Part shown: piece by piece, positions 1 through 12,306 of the stretch
How the letters are laid out: each line of letters starts with the position of its first letter
How positions within the stretch are numbered: position 1 is the stretch's first letter
DNA from: Hyphococcus sp.
Lineage (GTDB): Bacteria > Pseudomonadota > Alphaproteobacteria > Caulobacterales > Parvularculaceae
Assembly: GCA_021776335.1 (NCBI GenBank)
Contig: JAJFGB010000011.1
Coordinates: forward strand, 496,001 to 560,000
Direction of reading: 5' to 3'
Length of the DNA: 64,000 bases
Position numbers and translations under genes: made by a program
The notes under the pieces: generated by a model
Database searches by the model: none
The model's input: the letters and a program-made list of their open reading frames with translations, nothing else
Told to the model about the DNA's origin: nothing

Positions 1-1
1 C

Positions 2-1489
2 GGCAAGGACAAAGAAAAGCTGCTCTCGATCATCGGCGATTATGACGGGCTGGCGGTACGCTCGGCGACGAAAGCGATGGCGCCGATCATCAAGGCAGGA
101 ACAAACCTCAAAGTCATCGGCCGCGCGGGTATTGGCGTCGACAACATCGATATTCCGGCGGCGACGGCGGCAGGCATTGTTGTGATGAATACGCCGTATG
201 GAAATGCTATCACCACAGCGGAGCACGCTATTGCAATGATGTTTGCGCTGGTGCGTAAAATTCCGCAAGCAAACCAGTCTACCCATGCGGGGAAATGGGA
301 AAAGTCAGCCTTTATGGGCGCTGAAGTCTTTGCAAAAACCCTTGGCGTGATTGGATGCGGCAATATCGGGTCAATTGTCGCTGATCGCGCTGTCGGTCTT
401 AAAATGCGCGTCATCGCTTATGATCCGTTTCTGACTGAAGAGCGCGCAATTGAGCTTGGTGTTGAAAAAGTGGAGCTCGATAGCCTTCTCGCGCGAGCTG
501 ATATTGTAACTTTGCATACGCCGCTCACTGACCAGACACGCAATGTGTTGGGTCAGGGGAATATCGCAAAATTAAAACCCGGCGCCTATGTCATTAATTG
601 CGCACGCGGCGGGCTCGTCGATGAAGATGCGTTGAAAGAAGCGCTGGACGAAGAGCGCATCGCAGGGGCGGCGCTTGACGTCTATGCCCGCGAACCGGCG
701 ACGGAACATCCGCTGTTCGGTCATCCGCACGTTGTTGCAACACCGCATCTTGGCGCTTCGACGTCGGAAGCGCAGGAAAATGTAGCAATCCAGATCGCTG
801 AACAGATGGCCGACTACTTAGTGCGCGGCGCTGTCTCAAATGCGCTTAATATGGCGTCGGTCACGGCCGAAGAGGCGCCGCGCCTGAAGCCCTATATTGC
901 ACTTGCTGAAAAGCTCGGCGCATTTTCCGGGCAGCTTACGGAAAGCGCGCTCAAAAAAATTGAAATTACCTTTGAAGGCGAAGTTGCTGCGCTCAACACA
1001 AAACCACTGACCGCCTCGGCTGTAGCCGGTGTTCTAAAGCCGATGCTGTCCGAGGTGAATATCGTCAATGCGCCAGTGATCGCCAAGGATCGCGGCATTT
1101 CCGTTTCGGAAACGAGCAGTAACGATGCGGACGCTTATGACAGTATCATCAGGTTACGGATTATTACAGAAAAGCATGATCGTACTGTGTCGGGCGCCGT
1201 TTTTGGGCCGTCACCGCGTATTATCGAAATCAAAGGCGTTTCCATGGAGGCGGGATTTGCACCCTATATGCTCTACGTTACCAATGAAGATCGGCCTGGT
1301 TTTATTGGCGCTCTTGGTGAAACGCTGGGTGAAGCGAAGGTCAATATCGCGACCTTTAATCTCGGCCGGGCGGTGACGGGTGAAGGCGCTATTTCACTTT
1401 TGGCTGTGGATGAGCCGATCACGGAAGATGTTCTGGGGAAAGTTTGCGCACTTCCTCATGTTACTCAGGCGAAGGCGCTGGCATTTTAA
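2..1489 (+). CDS. serA: D-3-phosphoglycerate dehydrogenase, 5' end outside the window
   Basis: Catalyses the NAD-dependent oxidation of 3-phosphoglycerate, the first step of serine synthesis in the cytoplasm. The reading frame is open from base 2, so the gene starts upstream; judging from the roughly 525-residue family length about 30 residues are missing. Visible are the Rossmann motif GVIGCGNIG, the catalytic Arg in NCARGGLVDE, the Glu in YAREP and the His in ATPHLGAST, then an intervening domain and a C-terminal ACT domain (starting near YVTNEDRPGF) that in this family binds the feedback regulator serine. purA lies downstream, an arrangement common in Alphaproteobacteria. The first in-frame ATG at 77 is internal and is not the start. 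Confidence 0.96.
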   Translation, partial: GKDKEKLLSIIGDYDGLAVRSATKAMAPIIKAGTNLKVIGRAGIGVDNIDIPAATAAGIVVMNTPYGNAITTAEHAIAMMFALVRKIPQANQSTHAGKWEKSAFMGAEVFAKTLGVIGCGNIGSIVADRAVGLKMRVIAYDPFLTEERAIELGVEKVELDSLLARADIVTLHTPLTDQTRNVLGQGNIAKLKPGAYVINCARGGLVDEDALKEALDEERIAGAALDVYAREPATEHPLFGHPHVVATPHLGASTSEAQENVAIQIAEQMADYLVRGAVSNALNMASVTAEEAPRLKPYIALAEKLGAFSGQLTESALKKIEITFEGEVAALNTKPLTASAVAGVLKPMLSEVNIVNAPVIAKDRGISVSETSSNDADAYDSIIRLRIITEKHDRTVSGAVFGPSPRIIEIKGVSMEAGFAPYMLYVTNEDRPGFIGALGETLGEAKVNIATFNLGRAVTGEGAISLLAVDEPITEDVLGKVCALPHVTQAKALAF

Positions 1490-1493
1490 CTCA

Positions 1494-1605
1494 GCGCATT
1501 TCCGGAAAAGTGTGGCGCGGTTTTCCGATAAGAAATGCGCTAATATATTAATCCGGGGCGTTTCCGGACGATAAACCGGGAACTACTTTATCTCGGAAAC
1601 GCCCC
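1494..1605. repeat. Two intergenic palindromes downstream of serA
   Basis: The first pairs GCGCATTT (1494-1501) with AAATGCGC (1533-1540), with an inner CGGAAAA/TTTTCCG pairing. The second has perfect 12-bp arms, GGGGCGTTTCCG at 1555-1566 and its complement at 1594-1605. Neither is followed by a clear T tract, so they look like interspersed palindromic elements (REP-like) rather than plain terminators, although they could stabilise or end the serA transcript. Confidence 0.6.
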
Positions 1606-1644
1606 AGCGCTCTCGATGAAGAGCGCCTTAGGCTGAGGGCTGAG

Positions 1645-2493
1645 ATGGTGCGATACAAAACGCTCGTCCTCACGATTTTGGCCTTATCTGCATTTGCCGC
1701 AAATTCCATTCTTTGCCGAATGGCGCTGAAAGCTGAGCTTATTGACCCTGTCAGCTTCACACAGATCAGGCTCTTTGCCGGGGCGTTGTTTTTGACGCCG
1801 TTTTTCTATGCAAAACGCGCAAGTTTGTTGCCCGCAAAGATCAGCGACGGGCGCGCGCCTGTGGCTTTGTTCATTTATGCGATCGCTTTTTCACTGGCCT
1901 ATGTGAGCCTTGATGCGGGCGTCGGCGCGCTCATTTTGTTTGGCATGGTGCAGGTCACCATGATTGGCGCTGCGATCTTCAAAGGCGACAGGCTGGGTAT
2001 GATGCAATGGGCCGGAATTGCCGCGAGCCTTGCGGGGCTGATCTATTTGACAGCGCCGGGATTATCCGCGCCGCCGCTTGTGGGGGCGCTGTTGATGGCG
2101 GCAGCGGGGATTGCCTGGGGCGTCTATTCATTGCTGGGCCGCAGCGCTGCCGACCCTGTTGGCGCGACAGCGCGAAACTTTTTGTTCGCGCTGCCATTTG
2201 TGTTTTTACTCCTGCTGGCGCCCCACAGCGCTCACGTCTCTCCCCTGGGGACGGCGCTTGCTGTCATTTCAGGCGCGCTCGCATCCGGCGCTGGATATGT
2301 GATCTGGTACGGCGCACTCAAAAGACTGTCCGCGATGAATGCGTCGATTGTTCAACTTGCCGTCCCCGTTGTCGCCGCCCTTGCCGGCATTGCTCTTTTA
2401 AGCGAGCCGATGACAATGCGGTTGATCATCGCATCGGTTCTGATTTTGGGCGGGATTTATCTTTCGATGCGGTTCAGCGTCCGGGGAAAGTAA
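1645..2493 (+). CDS. EamA/DMT-superfamily transporter
   Basis: A 282-residue, very hydrophobic protein with about ten predicted membrane helices arranged as two five-helix EamA repeats; the first helix begins at residue 6 and an acidic/basic tail MRFSVRGK ends the protein. Members export amino acids, nucleobases or other metabolites across the inner membrane, but the substrate cannot be read from sequence. It sits between serA and purA, each separated by more than 100 bases, so co-transcription is uncertain. The ATG at 1645 was chosen because it directly precedes the first hydrophobic segment. Confidence 0.85.
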   Translation: MVRYKTLVLTILALSAFAANSILCRMALKAELIDPVSFTQIRLFAGALFLTPFFYAKRASLLPAKISDGRAPVALFIYAIAFSLAYVSLDAGVGALILFGMVQVTMIGAAIFKGDRLGMMQWAGIAASLAGLIYLTAPGLSAPPLVGALLMAAAGIAWGVYSLLGRSAADPVGATARNFLFALPFVFLLLLAPHSAHVSPLGTALAVISGALASGAGYVIWYGALKRLSAMNASIVQLAVPVVAALAGIALLSEPMTMRLIIASVLILGGIYLSMRFSVRGK

Positions 2494-2606
2494 CCGGCAA
2501 TATGCAAGCTGGGCGCAGGCCTCAATTTCCTGACCAGCGAATCGTTGACCCGGTGGCCAGAGCGCCTAAGGTGCGCCCGCATTTTCAGACAAATTCGGAG
2601 TAAAAT

Positions 2607-3899
2607 ATGGCCGATGTGGCTGTTATCGGCGCGCAATGGGGTGACGAAGGCAAGGGTAAGATCGTCGACTGGCTGTCGGCCCGGGCTGATGTCGTTGTGC
2701 GCTTTCAGGGCGGGCACAATGCCGGCCATACGCTGGTTATAGACGGCGCGGTCTATAAATTATCGCTGTTGCCGTCCGGCGTTGTGCGCAAGGGCTGCAT
2801 GGGCGTCATTGGCTCCGGTGTTGTCGTTGATCCTTTTGCTTTGCTCGCCGAGATTGACCGAATTGCGGAGCAGGGCGTTAAAATTAACCCGATGAATTTG
2901 ATGATTGCGGAGAATGCAACGCTGATCCTGCCGGTGCATCAGGAGCTTGATCAGATTCGTGAGACTTCAAATACGGGTGTCAGGATCGGCACCACAAAAC
3001 GCGGCATTGGTCCCGCCTATGAGGACAAGGCGGGCCGGCGGGGGCTTCGTCTGATTGACCTTGCTAATCTCGATACGCTGCCGGGAAAAATTGAAAATCT
3101 GCTTGTTCACCACAATGCCATCCGGCGCGGGCTCGGCGGGGCTGAGATAGATGGCAATGCGCTGTTTGAAATGCTGCGCGATGTGGCGCCAAAGCTCACG
3201 CCTTTTGCAAAACCTGTCTGGCGTGTTCTCGATGAAGCCCATAAGGCCGGCAAGCGCATTCTGTTTGAGGGCGCGCAGGGCGTTCTCCTTGATATCGATC
3301 ACGGAACTTATCCTTACGTCACCTCGTCAAACACTGTTGCGGGGCAAGCGGCGACAGGTTCCGGGGTTGGGCCCCGTTCGGTGAATTACGTTCTCGGCAT
3401 CGTCAAAGCTTATACGACTCGCGTTGGCGAGGGGCCGTTTCCAACGGAGCTCCACGACGATATTGGTCAAAGGCTGGGTGAACGCGGACATGAATTCGGC
3501 ACCGTCACCGGACGGCAGCGCCGCTGCGGCTGGTTTGACGCGGCCCTGGTGCGTCAGTCGCTTAAGGTTGCCGGTGTCGATGGGATCGCCCTTACTAAAC
3601 TCGATGTACTGGATGGTTTTGAAGAGCTGAAAGTCTGCGTCGGTTATAATATCGGTGGTGAAACCTTCGATTATCTTCCCGCCGGCATTGATAGTCAGGC
3701 GGCGGTCGAGCCCATTTATGAGACGATGGAAGGCTGGTCGGGTTCCTCGGAAAAAGCGCGCTCATGGGCGGATCTTCCAGCTGAAGCCGTTAAATATGTT
3801 CGCCGCATCGAGGAACTGATTGAAACGCCGGTGGCGCTTGTCTCTACGAGTCCTGAACGCGACGATGTCATCTTGATGCGCGATCCGTTTCTGGATTGA
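2607..3899 (+). CDS. purA: Adenylosuccinate synthetase
   Basis: Joins IMP and aspartate with GTP hydrolysis to make adenylosuccinate, the committed step to AMP. The 430-residue length is the family norm. The N-terminal signature [11 protein letters not shown] (residues 8-18) carries the catalytic Asp and the GTP-binding loop; GGHNAGHT (about 36-43), [14 protein letters not shown] (IMP loop) and [11 protein letters not shown] follow in the expected order. The ATG at 2607 gives the canonical N-terminus [16 protein letters not shown] strong hairpin terminator lies about 60 bases after the stop. Confidence 0.98.
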   Translation: MADVAVIGAQWGDEGKGKIVDWLSARADVVVRFQGGHNAGHTLVIDGAVYKLSLLPSGVVRKGCMGVIGSGVVVDPFALLAEIDRIAEQGVKINPMNLMIAENATLILPVHQELDQIRETSNTGVRIGTTKRGIGPAYEDKAGRRGLRLIDLANLDTLPGKIENLLVHHNAIRRGLGGAEIDGNALFEMLRDVAPKLTPFAKPVWRVLDEAHKAGKRILFEGAQGVLLDIDHGTYPYVTSSNTVAGQAATGSGVGPRSVNYVLGIVKAYTTRVGEGPFPTELHDDIGQRLGERGHEFGTVTGRQRRCGWFDAALVRQSLKVAGVDGIALTKLDVLDGFEELKVCVGYNIGGETFDYLPAGIDSQAAVEPIYETMEGWSGSSEKARSWADLPAEAVKYVRRIEELIETPVALVSTSPERDDVILMRDPFLD

Positions 3900-3957
3900 C
3901 GTTCATCAATTTCTGATGGGTTCACCAAACATCGCGTGGCGAAATTGGCGTCAGAAA

Positions 3958-3994
3958 AACGGCCTCCTGGAAACCAGAAGGCCGTTCTTTTTTG
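3958..3994. terminator. Bidirectional intrinsic terminator between purA and the TonB receptor
   Basis: The arms AACGGCCTCCTGG and CCAGAAGGCCGTT flank an AAA loop and are followed on the plus strand by C plus seven T. On the minus strand the same hairpin runs into GTTTTTC. It can therefore end purA and the convergent receptor gene. Confidence 0.85.
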
Positions 3995-4001
3995 TGTGGT
4001 C

Positions 4002-4039
4002 AGATCATCGGGCGCTTAAGTGGAATCGCCCGATGATCT
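4002..4039. repeat. Perfect 13-bp inverted repeat with 12-nt loop
   Basis: AGATCATCGGGCG at 4002-4014 is exactly complementary to 4027-4039. It lies between two convergent genes, just beyond a conventional terminator, and is followed by a second GC-rich palindromic stretch to about 4090 that recalls the repeats after serA. Probably an interspersed palindromic element or a backup terminator. Confidence 0.6.
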
Positions 4040-4111
4040 AGATTCTTTTCTGCGCGCCGGATTTTGCGAAAAACCGGTAGGCACTTTTTCGCCCAGCGCT
4101 ATGGGCGTTGA

Positions 4112-7087
4112 CTACAATTTCAACGCAATGCGCCCGTAGAAGAAGCGGCCAGGAATTGGATAGAGCGTGCCGTCAAAGCTGTTGAGATCGCAGCTGAAAC
4201 AGAACGGGATATCCGTATTAAGCAGGTTGTTGATGCCGAGTGTCAGCGTTGCTGCGTCATCGAGCATTGGCGGCGTCCAGCTTGCCTGAATGTCGGTAAA
4301 GATCTTTGATTCGATCTCATTGGTGGCGCCTGCCGCATCGCTGCAAAGTTGCGGCGCTAGGTCAAGAACAGCGTCCGGGCAGGTCTCCGTCAGAGAGCCC
4401 AGATAGCGTGCCGTCACCGATGCGCCAAAGGCTCCATAGGCCCAATCAGCGATGAGCGTGGATTTGAACTTGGTAAAACCGCGTTCAGGAGACCCAAGTT
4501 CAACGCCTTCGCGTGAGAGACGCGTAACGCCGGTCGATGTCTCAACGATCTCCGTATATTCGTTGAGATAAGTATTGATCGACTGTAACCGGAATTGGCC
4601 AATGCCGGTTTCGGCGCTGGTCAGTGTGACGGACCAATCGAAACCGTTGGTTTCAATGCCGCCGATATTGCCGAGCTGTGACGCGAAGCTATTAATGGTG
4701 CCCGCAGCGGTGCGGTTGATTCCGGCGCATGTCACAGGATCAAGCGTCGCAACGCACTGGGAGAGTTTTGTCTGCGCATTCGGCGCCTGAATCGCGCGGT
4801 CAATCGAGATGTTGTAATAATTGGCCTCAACAACCAGACCCTCCAGACCGCCAATCTCGCCGACCCAGCTAGGGTCGTACACAAAACCAAATGTGTAGCT
4901 CTCCGATGTTTCAGGCGTCAGGTTTACGTTGCCGCCAGTGTTGACTGAAATCTGACCGCCGATTGAAACAAAGCTGCCGTCAGCAGGAACGCCCAATGCT
5001 GTACAGTTTGCGATGGTTGCTGCGCTTGCGGCCATGCCTGAGCCGTTTGGATCAAGACCCAACATATCCGAGCATGGATCGTCGATCGTGGCGTCAAAAC
5101 GGGATCCGGTGTTGAAGAGCTCGCCAATCCCCGGCGCCCGGAAGCCTTCCGAGAAATTACCGCGGAAGAGCAAATCATCCGTCACGCGCCAGTTAGCGCC
5201 GATTTTGAAAACTTCATCGCCGCCGAAGAGATTATAGTCGGAATATCTAACCGCGCCGTTGATTTCGAGAAGCTCAACAAACGGCAGACCATGCAGTACG
5301 GGTACAGAGAGTTCCCCATAGACTTCGTTGACATTGAAACCACCCGCTGTCGGAAAGGCTGGCACGCCGGCCGTCTGGCCTGCGGTCACGATAGCGTCCG
5401 GAACAAAGAAGCCCTCTTGCTTGCGATGTTCAAAGCCAAACGCATAGCCAATCGGACCGGCGGGAAGCTCGAACATTTCACCGGCAACGTTGACTGAAAC
5501 ATCAAACTGCTCCTGCTGGCTTTCATCCTTTTGAATGAAGGTGACAAAGTCGAGCATCTCCTGGGTGATCGAACCTTCGCCACTCACCCCTTGGCCGCCA
5601 AAGAAATTGAAAGGCACGCATCCGTCGATACTGGCGCCCATTCCGTCAACGCATTCGGCGAGCGGGCCCAGTGCGCGCTTGAGGTTTGCGGCGTTAAAGG
5701 CGCCGGTTTTTCTTTGGTTCGCCTGTGCTTGAGAGAAAGAGAAATTGACATCCCAATAAACATCGTTGCCGCCGATATTGGTAATCCCATCAAGCGTTCC
5801 GCCAACAAACCATGTGTCGACATTCTGTTCGAAGAACCGAACGCCGGCCTCAATCGGGCGACGCCCCGCAAAGATCAGATTATTCGCGTCCAGCGCAAAC
5901 CCGAATGGGTTGAACGGATTGTCAGCGGCGACAATCACCGTGTCCATGATGTTGCCATTGCCCGCTTCCGGACCAATGAATAGGGGTTCCGGCGCCGCCT
6001 GATTTGCGGATTGGCGGTTGGTATAGCTGCCGGTCAAACGGAAAGTAATGCTGTCCGTAACGTCGTACTCCGCCTTACCGAAAATATTGAGCCTTTCATT
6101 CGGTGTCTGTAGAAAGTTGAATGGCTGGAAGTTGAATCGATCAGCAGTTGTGAAGGCATGAAAATCGCCGGCTGTTCCTGGATTGAGCGGATCAAAAACA
6201 GGAATATTGCCAGCGCCATCATTCAAGACGCCGTTATTGAGCGTAAGAGATGATGTAGTCATCGTGTTGGGGTCGGTGAAAACGAACCTGCCTTGAGGCG
6301 TCCCCGACGAGCATGTGGCTAGACACATGCCGATGCCTGCGATGGGAAATTGTGAAATATCCCGGTCGGCTGCCGACACATCATTTTGGCGCGCATAAGC
6401 AACGTTAAAGATAACGCGCGCCCGATCACCGGAAACGCCCATCGAAACATCATAATTTTGCGTTTCACCATCGCCGTCGCCAAACAGACCATAATATGCG
6501 GATGCGCGAATACCTTCGAAATCCGAACGCGTGATGACGTTAATAACACCAGCGATCGCATCAGACCCGTAGATCGGCGAGGCCCCATCCTGCAGCACCT
6601 CTATCCGGTCGATAATACCGACGGGAATAGTATTGAGGTCAACTGATCCCGGTACGCCACTGGCGGATGACCCATTGATCCAACGTTTACCATCGACCAA
6701 CACCAAGGTTCGTCTGGATGTGAGGTTGCGCAGTTCGACTTCTGCCGCGCCTGCGCCGATACCAGAGCCGTCTGGCGGGAATCCCAGATTACCGCTCGCA
6801 TTATTGGCTGAATTGATTGCGGAGCCTGTGATTGGCAGTTTGCCGAGGATATCGCCAATCTGCGTCAGGCCGGTGCGGTTCAAATCTTCTTCTCCAAGAT
6901 TTTGAACCGGATTTGTAGCGTCTAGCGGGTTTTGGCGGATGCGTGTGCCCGTAACGATAATCAGATCGTCGTCAGCCGTTTCGTCGGTTTGGGCATAGGC
7001 GGCGGGCGCCGTAAAGCCGCCAAGCGCAATCGCAGCACCTGCCAACAAGCTGGCGTATTTACTGCGATTTATATTGGTAATCGACAT
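4112..7087 (-). CDS. TonB-dependent outer-membrane receptor
   Basis: A 991-residue receptor. A signal peptide of about 33 residues ([17 protein letters not shown]... ending AAYAQ) is followed by a TonB-box-like stretch [12 protein letters not shown], a plug domain ([32 protein letters not shown]) and a long beta-barrel that ends [12 protein letters not shown] at the membrane-insertion terminus. Such receptors import oligosaccharides, peptides, vitamins or siderophores using proton-motive force via TonB-ExbBD; the ligand here is unknown. The start at 7087 is preferred over 7216 because it opens directly into the signal peptide and has GAGGGAGAAG upstream. No neighbouring degradative gene hints at the substrate. 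Confidence 0.93.
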   Translation of the reverse strand: MSITNINRSKYASLLAGAAIALGGFTAPAAYAQTDETADDDLIIVTGTRIRQNPLDATNPVQNLGEEDLNRTGLTQIGDILGKLPITGSAINSANNASGNLGFPPDGSGIGAGAAEVELRNLTSRRTLVLVDGKRWINGSSASGVPGSVDLNTIPVGIIDRIEVLQDGASPIYGSDAIAGVINVITRSDFEGIRASAYYGLFGDGDGETQNYDVSMGVSGDRARVIFNVAYARQNDVSAADRDISQFPIAGIGMCLATCSSGTPQGRFVFTDPNTMTTSSLTLNNGVLNDGAGNIPVFDPLNPGTAGDFHAFTTADRFNFQPFNFLQTPNERLNIFGKAEYDVTDSITFRLTGSYTNRQSANQAAPEPLFIGPEAGNGNIMDTVIVAADNPFNPFGFALDANNLIFAGRRPIEAGVRFFEQNVDTWFVGGTLDGITNIGGNDVYWDVNFSFSQAQANQRKTGAFNAANLKRALGPLAECVDGMGASIDGCVPFNFFGGQGVSGEGSITQEMLDFVTFIQKDESQQEQFDVSVNVAGEMFELPAGPIGYAFGFEHRKQEGFFVPDAIVTAGQTAGVPAFPTAGGFNVNEVYGELSVPVLHGLPFVELLEINGAVRYSDYNLFGGDEVFKIGANWRVTDDLLFRGNFSEGFRAPGIGELFNTGSRFDATIDDPCSDMLGLDPNGSGMAASAATIANCTALGVPADGSFVSIGGQISVNTGGNVNLTPETSESYTFGFVYDPSWVGEIGGLEGLVVEANYYNISIDRAIQAPNAQTKLSQCVATLDPVTCAGINRTAAGTINSFASQLGNIGGIETNGFDWSVTLTSAETGIGQFRLQSINTYLNEYTEIVETSTGVTRLSREGVELGSPERGFTKFKSTLIADWAYGAFGASVTARYLGSLTETCPDAVLDLAPQLCSDAAGATNEIESKIFTDIQASWTPPMLDDAATLTLGINNLLNTDIPFCFSCDLNSFDGTLYPIPGRFFYGRIALKL

Positions 7088-7772
7088 GCATACTTCTCCC
7101 TCGATGTGGTTGGTTACTTGTTTTACGCAACTGAAATTACGTAACTGAACGCTGGCGTTGCGATCACGAATTTTGACGCGACAACGCGGCGGCCCCGCAT
7201 GTTCAATGCGGGGCAAGCGAATAAACGCAACTCATCTGTACACGTATAACCATAATCAGCATTCAGCCGATCATGCACAATTCGGATCATTCAGCGCTGT
7301 GCGCTCTTTAGAAGATCCCGAAACCCACCTAGCCTGTCTTGATGCTGATCAATCAGGTCTAAGACTTAACCATTGCTCTGTTGTCGCCATCCCCAATCGA
7401 GGCAAACAACAGCATACCCAGTTCGATTATAGACGCATCGACTCTCTTTTAAAAGAAATATGCACAAGTAGTGATGTGCGGCATAGTTGTTTAAGCAGTT
7501 GTATGAAACAGCAGACCTTCTGCGGTTTTGTTGGGCGAATTTAACTTAACCAGGCGCAGTACAATTTATGCGCGTTTAATGACCGCTGGCGCCTGTCGTT
7601 CTCACGGAAAGGTGAAGGGTTGGGCCTTGCGTGGAGCGCAGCGAAGCCAAAAGATGTTATAACAGTTGGTATTCGTACGTAACGTGTGTTGCGCGATAAG
7701 CGCGGCTGGTGAACGGTTGCAAGCAGGTGTATTGAGCTGGCGCACCGGGAAAAAAAGTGTGGGATAAGTAAA
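7088..7772. other. Intergenic region upstream of the receptor and thioredoxin-like genes
   Basis: About 685 bases between divergently oriented genes, presumably holding both promoters. The open frames here (for example 7158-7544 plus) have no recognisable domain and look like random frames. I see no RNA gene or clear operator. Confidence 0.4.
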
Positions 7773-8237
7773 ATGAAAAAGCTGAAAGATTACCTGTTTC
7801 CGGCCATTGTCATTGCCGGCATTGGTCTTTTTGCCCTTTCCGGGCGCACCGACGCCACTGGCGCCGACTATGTTTATGACGGCGAGCCGGAAATTATCGC
7901 GGCAACTTTTTCGTCTGCCTGGTGTTCATCCTGTAAAATTTTGAAACCGCGCCTTGCAGAAGTTATTCCCGACTTTACTGACGACCCGGTGAAATTCGTC
8001 GAGTTTGATTTTACTTTTGGTCAGCGTGCGGAAATTGCTGAACAGGCGGAGCAGGAAGGCCTCGAGGAAATCTACCCACGATTTAAAGGCGCCACCGGGT
8101 TTACGCTTCTGGTCGACGCTGATACCGGCGAGATCATCGATATGCTGACCATAAAGCATTCAAAAAAGGCGATGCGCGCGGTTATCGCGCAAGCTGTTGC
8201 GGCTGCGGCGCTGCCGTCGGAACTTGCTGCGCCATAG
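7773..8237 (+). CDS. Membrane-anchored thioredoxin-like protein with a CxxC motif
   Basis: 154 residues. The N-terminus MKKLKDYLFPAIVIAGIGLF is a signal anchor or signal peptide. The thioredoxin fold follows, with the redox motif AWCSSCK (Cys51 and Cys54) in the place of WCGPC, and a KGATGFTLLVD stretch where the cis-proline region is expected. It probably acts on the periplasmic face as a disulfide reductase or isomerase; no partner gene is adjacent. The ATG at 7773 follows GATAAGTAAA with no strong ribosome site, but the protein begins there naturally with Lys residues before the hydrophobic helix. Confidence 0.8.
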   Translation: MKKLKDYLFPAIVIAGIGLFALSGRTDATGADYVYDGEPEIIAATFSSAWCSSCKILKPRLAEVIPDFTDDPVKFVEFDFTFGQRAEIAEQAEQEGLEEIYPRFKGATGFTLLVDADTGEIIDMLTIKHSKKAMRAVIAQAVAAAALPSELAAP

Positions 8238-8317
8238 GGACTTTTCCACATGACACATGTGTAAGTCCTGTTCGATTTTCCTTGTTATTCGCAGCGATTT
8301 TTGGCAGGGTGCATTTG

Positions 8318-8485
8318 TTCCGAGGGGCGTCCCGCCTGTCGACTTTGTTTGACAAGCTCGAGCGACGCGCAACTCAAATTTCCCGAAAGGGAAGCGGGAG
8401 CAATGTGCGCCAGGGAGCAAGGGCATCAGGGACTGAGAAGCTACCCTTCGAACCTGATCCGGGTCATGCCGGCGCAGGGACGGGA
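8318..8485 (+). promoter_or_regulatory. TPP riboswitch aptamer 1, with long P3 extension
   Basis: Matches the THI-element core: GGGGCG at the P2 5' side, CTGAGA, ACCCTTCGAACCTGATC, then GGGTCATGCCGGCGCAGGGA. P1 pairs TTCCG (8318-8322) with CGGGA (8481-8485); P3 pairs GTCCC (8329-8333) with GGGAC. An insertion of about 90 bases in the P3 arm contains its own stems. A hairpin with arms 8516-8523 and 8547-8554 lies downstream and may be part of its expression platform. Unusually, a second aptamer follows about 400 bases later with no clear gene between. Confidence 0.88.
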
Positions 8486-8887
8486 CGCTTGGGTGTCAAA
8501 GCCCGAAGTCGATTTCCTCATCGCCGGATCCCAAAGGCTGCAGTTGCGATGAGGGGACCGACAGCTTGTCAGGTGGCGTAAGTTTAATTTACGATTCCAA
8601 CCGCGTCGTATTGGTGCGTATGCGGTGTTTTGTGCTGCCTGCCTGTTAGAGGCTACTTGTTGACAACACAAACCTGCGGCGGCGATTCGAAGTGGAATGG
8701 GCGCAACCAATTCTGCGGCTCAATGCCCGGAGGCCAGCCCTGCCCGTACTGCAATTATCAAATTCAACCTCAGCGCCGCACCTTTTCCAGCCGGAATAAC
8801 CCGATGGCGGGATAATTGGATAATATCCGATGGCGCACCGCTTTACCTTGCCGGCCCATCACCCATTTGCTAGCTAAGGGGCGACTA
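8486..8887. other. Spacer between the two TPP riboswitches
   Basis: About 400 bases without a convincing gene. It contains the hairpin CCTCATCG/CGATGAGG (8516-8554), possibly an attenuator for aptamer 1. A Cys-containing frame from the TTG at 8630 to 8815 (with CPYC) has no ribosome site or recognisable domain. It could be a decayed gene once controlled by aptamer 1. Confidence 0.4.
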
Positions 8888-8996
8888 TTCCGAGGGGCGC
8901 CGGCGGACCGGCTGAGATCGCGTAACTCCTTCCCGAAAGAGAAGCCACGCGAGCACCCTTTGAACCTGATCGGTTAAGACCGGCGTAGGGACGGAT
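8888..8996 (+). promoter_or_regulatory. TPP riboswitch aptamer 2, overlapping the ribosome site of the next gene
   Basis: Shows GGGGCG, a CCGG/CCGG P3 stem, GGCTGAGA, an extra hairpin TCGCGT/ACGCGA, then ACCCTTTGAACCTGATC and GGTTAAGACCGGCGTAGGGA. P1 pairs TCCG (8889-8892) with CGGA (8992-8995). The 3' conserved GTAGGGACGG ends only about 12 bases before the GTG at 9006, so the conserved strand itself can serve as Shine-Dalgarno sequence. TPP binding would then hide it and block translation of the downstream pair. Confidence 0.92.
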
Positions 8997-9005
8997 TTTA
9001 GATAT

Positions 9006-11706
<2,701 letters not shown>

Positions 11707-11803
11707 TGCGTAGCCGCTCTGTGCGCCCGTATATTCGGCACTGGAAGTCTCTTTGAACTATGCCGGGGAGTCACAAAACGGCGCGCGGTGTGCGTTTTAG
11801 CGA

Positions 11804-12268
11804 ATGGACTTAGCGATGCCCATCTTGATCCGTCTTCTCAAGCCTGGCGACGCCGCTGTTTTCTCTAATGTCCCGTCTGACGTTTTTGATAACCCGCTCG
11901 ATGAAGAAGCGACGGCGGCATTCCTAGCTGATCCGAACCATTTCATTGTTGTCGCTCTTGATGGCGCGAAGGATGGGCGGATCGTCGGCTTTGCCTCCGC
12001 GGTGAAAACATTTCACCCAGACAAACCGGCGCCGGAGCTCTGGATCAACGAAGTCGGTGTTGCGCCTGCCTATCAGCAGCGGGGCGTCGGCAAGCAAATC
12101 ACGGCGCGGCTGTTTGAGGCGGCAAGGGCGGAAGGTTGCCGCGAAGCCTGGGTGCTCACCGACGCAGATAACAAGGCGGCGCTCGCACTTTATCAATCGG
12201 CGGGCGGCGGCGCGCCCACAAGCCATGTAATGATCGAGTTCGATCTCAGCGAAGAAAAAAGCGCGTGA
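11804..12268 (+). CDS. GNAT-family N-acetyltransferase
   Basis: 154 residues. The acetyl-CoA binding motif A is seen as INEVGVAPAYQQRGVGKQI (about residues 83-101), where the Q-R-G-V-G-K loop grips the pyrophosphate; a later ADNKAALALYQSAGG stretch is motif B. The acceptor is unknown. The ATG at 11816 (MPILIRLL) is an alternative start. It is followed 38 bases later by the aminotransferase gene, possibly in one transcript. Confidence 0.85.
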   Translation: MDLAMPILIRLLKPGDAAVFSNVPSDVFDNPLDEEATAAFLADPNHFIVVALDGAKDGRIVGFASAVKTFHPDKPAPELWINEVGVAPAYQQRGVGKQITARLFEAARAEGCREAWVLTDADNKAALALYQSAGGGAPTSHVMIEFDLSEEKSA

Positions 12269-12306
12269 CGGGATGATCCCGGCGCCAGGGCTTGGTAGGA
12301 ACTTTC

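Noticed and set aside
5531-5983. Plus-strand frame of 150 codons inside the TonB receptor
   Set aside because: Lies wholly antisense to the well-supported receptor and has no recognisable domain or ribosome site.
7158-7544. Plus-strand frame of 128 codons upstream of the thioredoxin-like gene
   Set aside because: Compositionally random, no ribosome site, overlaps the receptor promoter region; treated as intergenic.
8630-8815. Cys-containing frame between the two TPP riboswitches
   Set aside because: TTG start without ribosome site and no family; kept only as a comment in the spacer entry.
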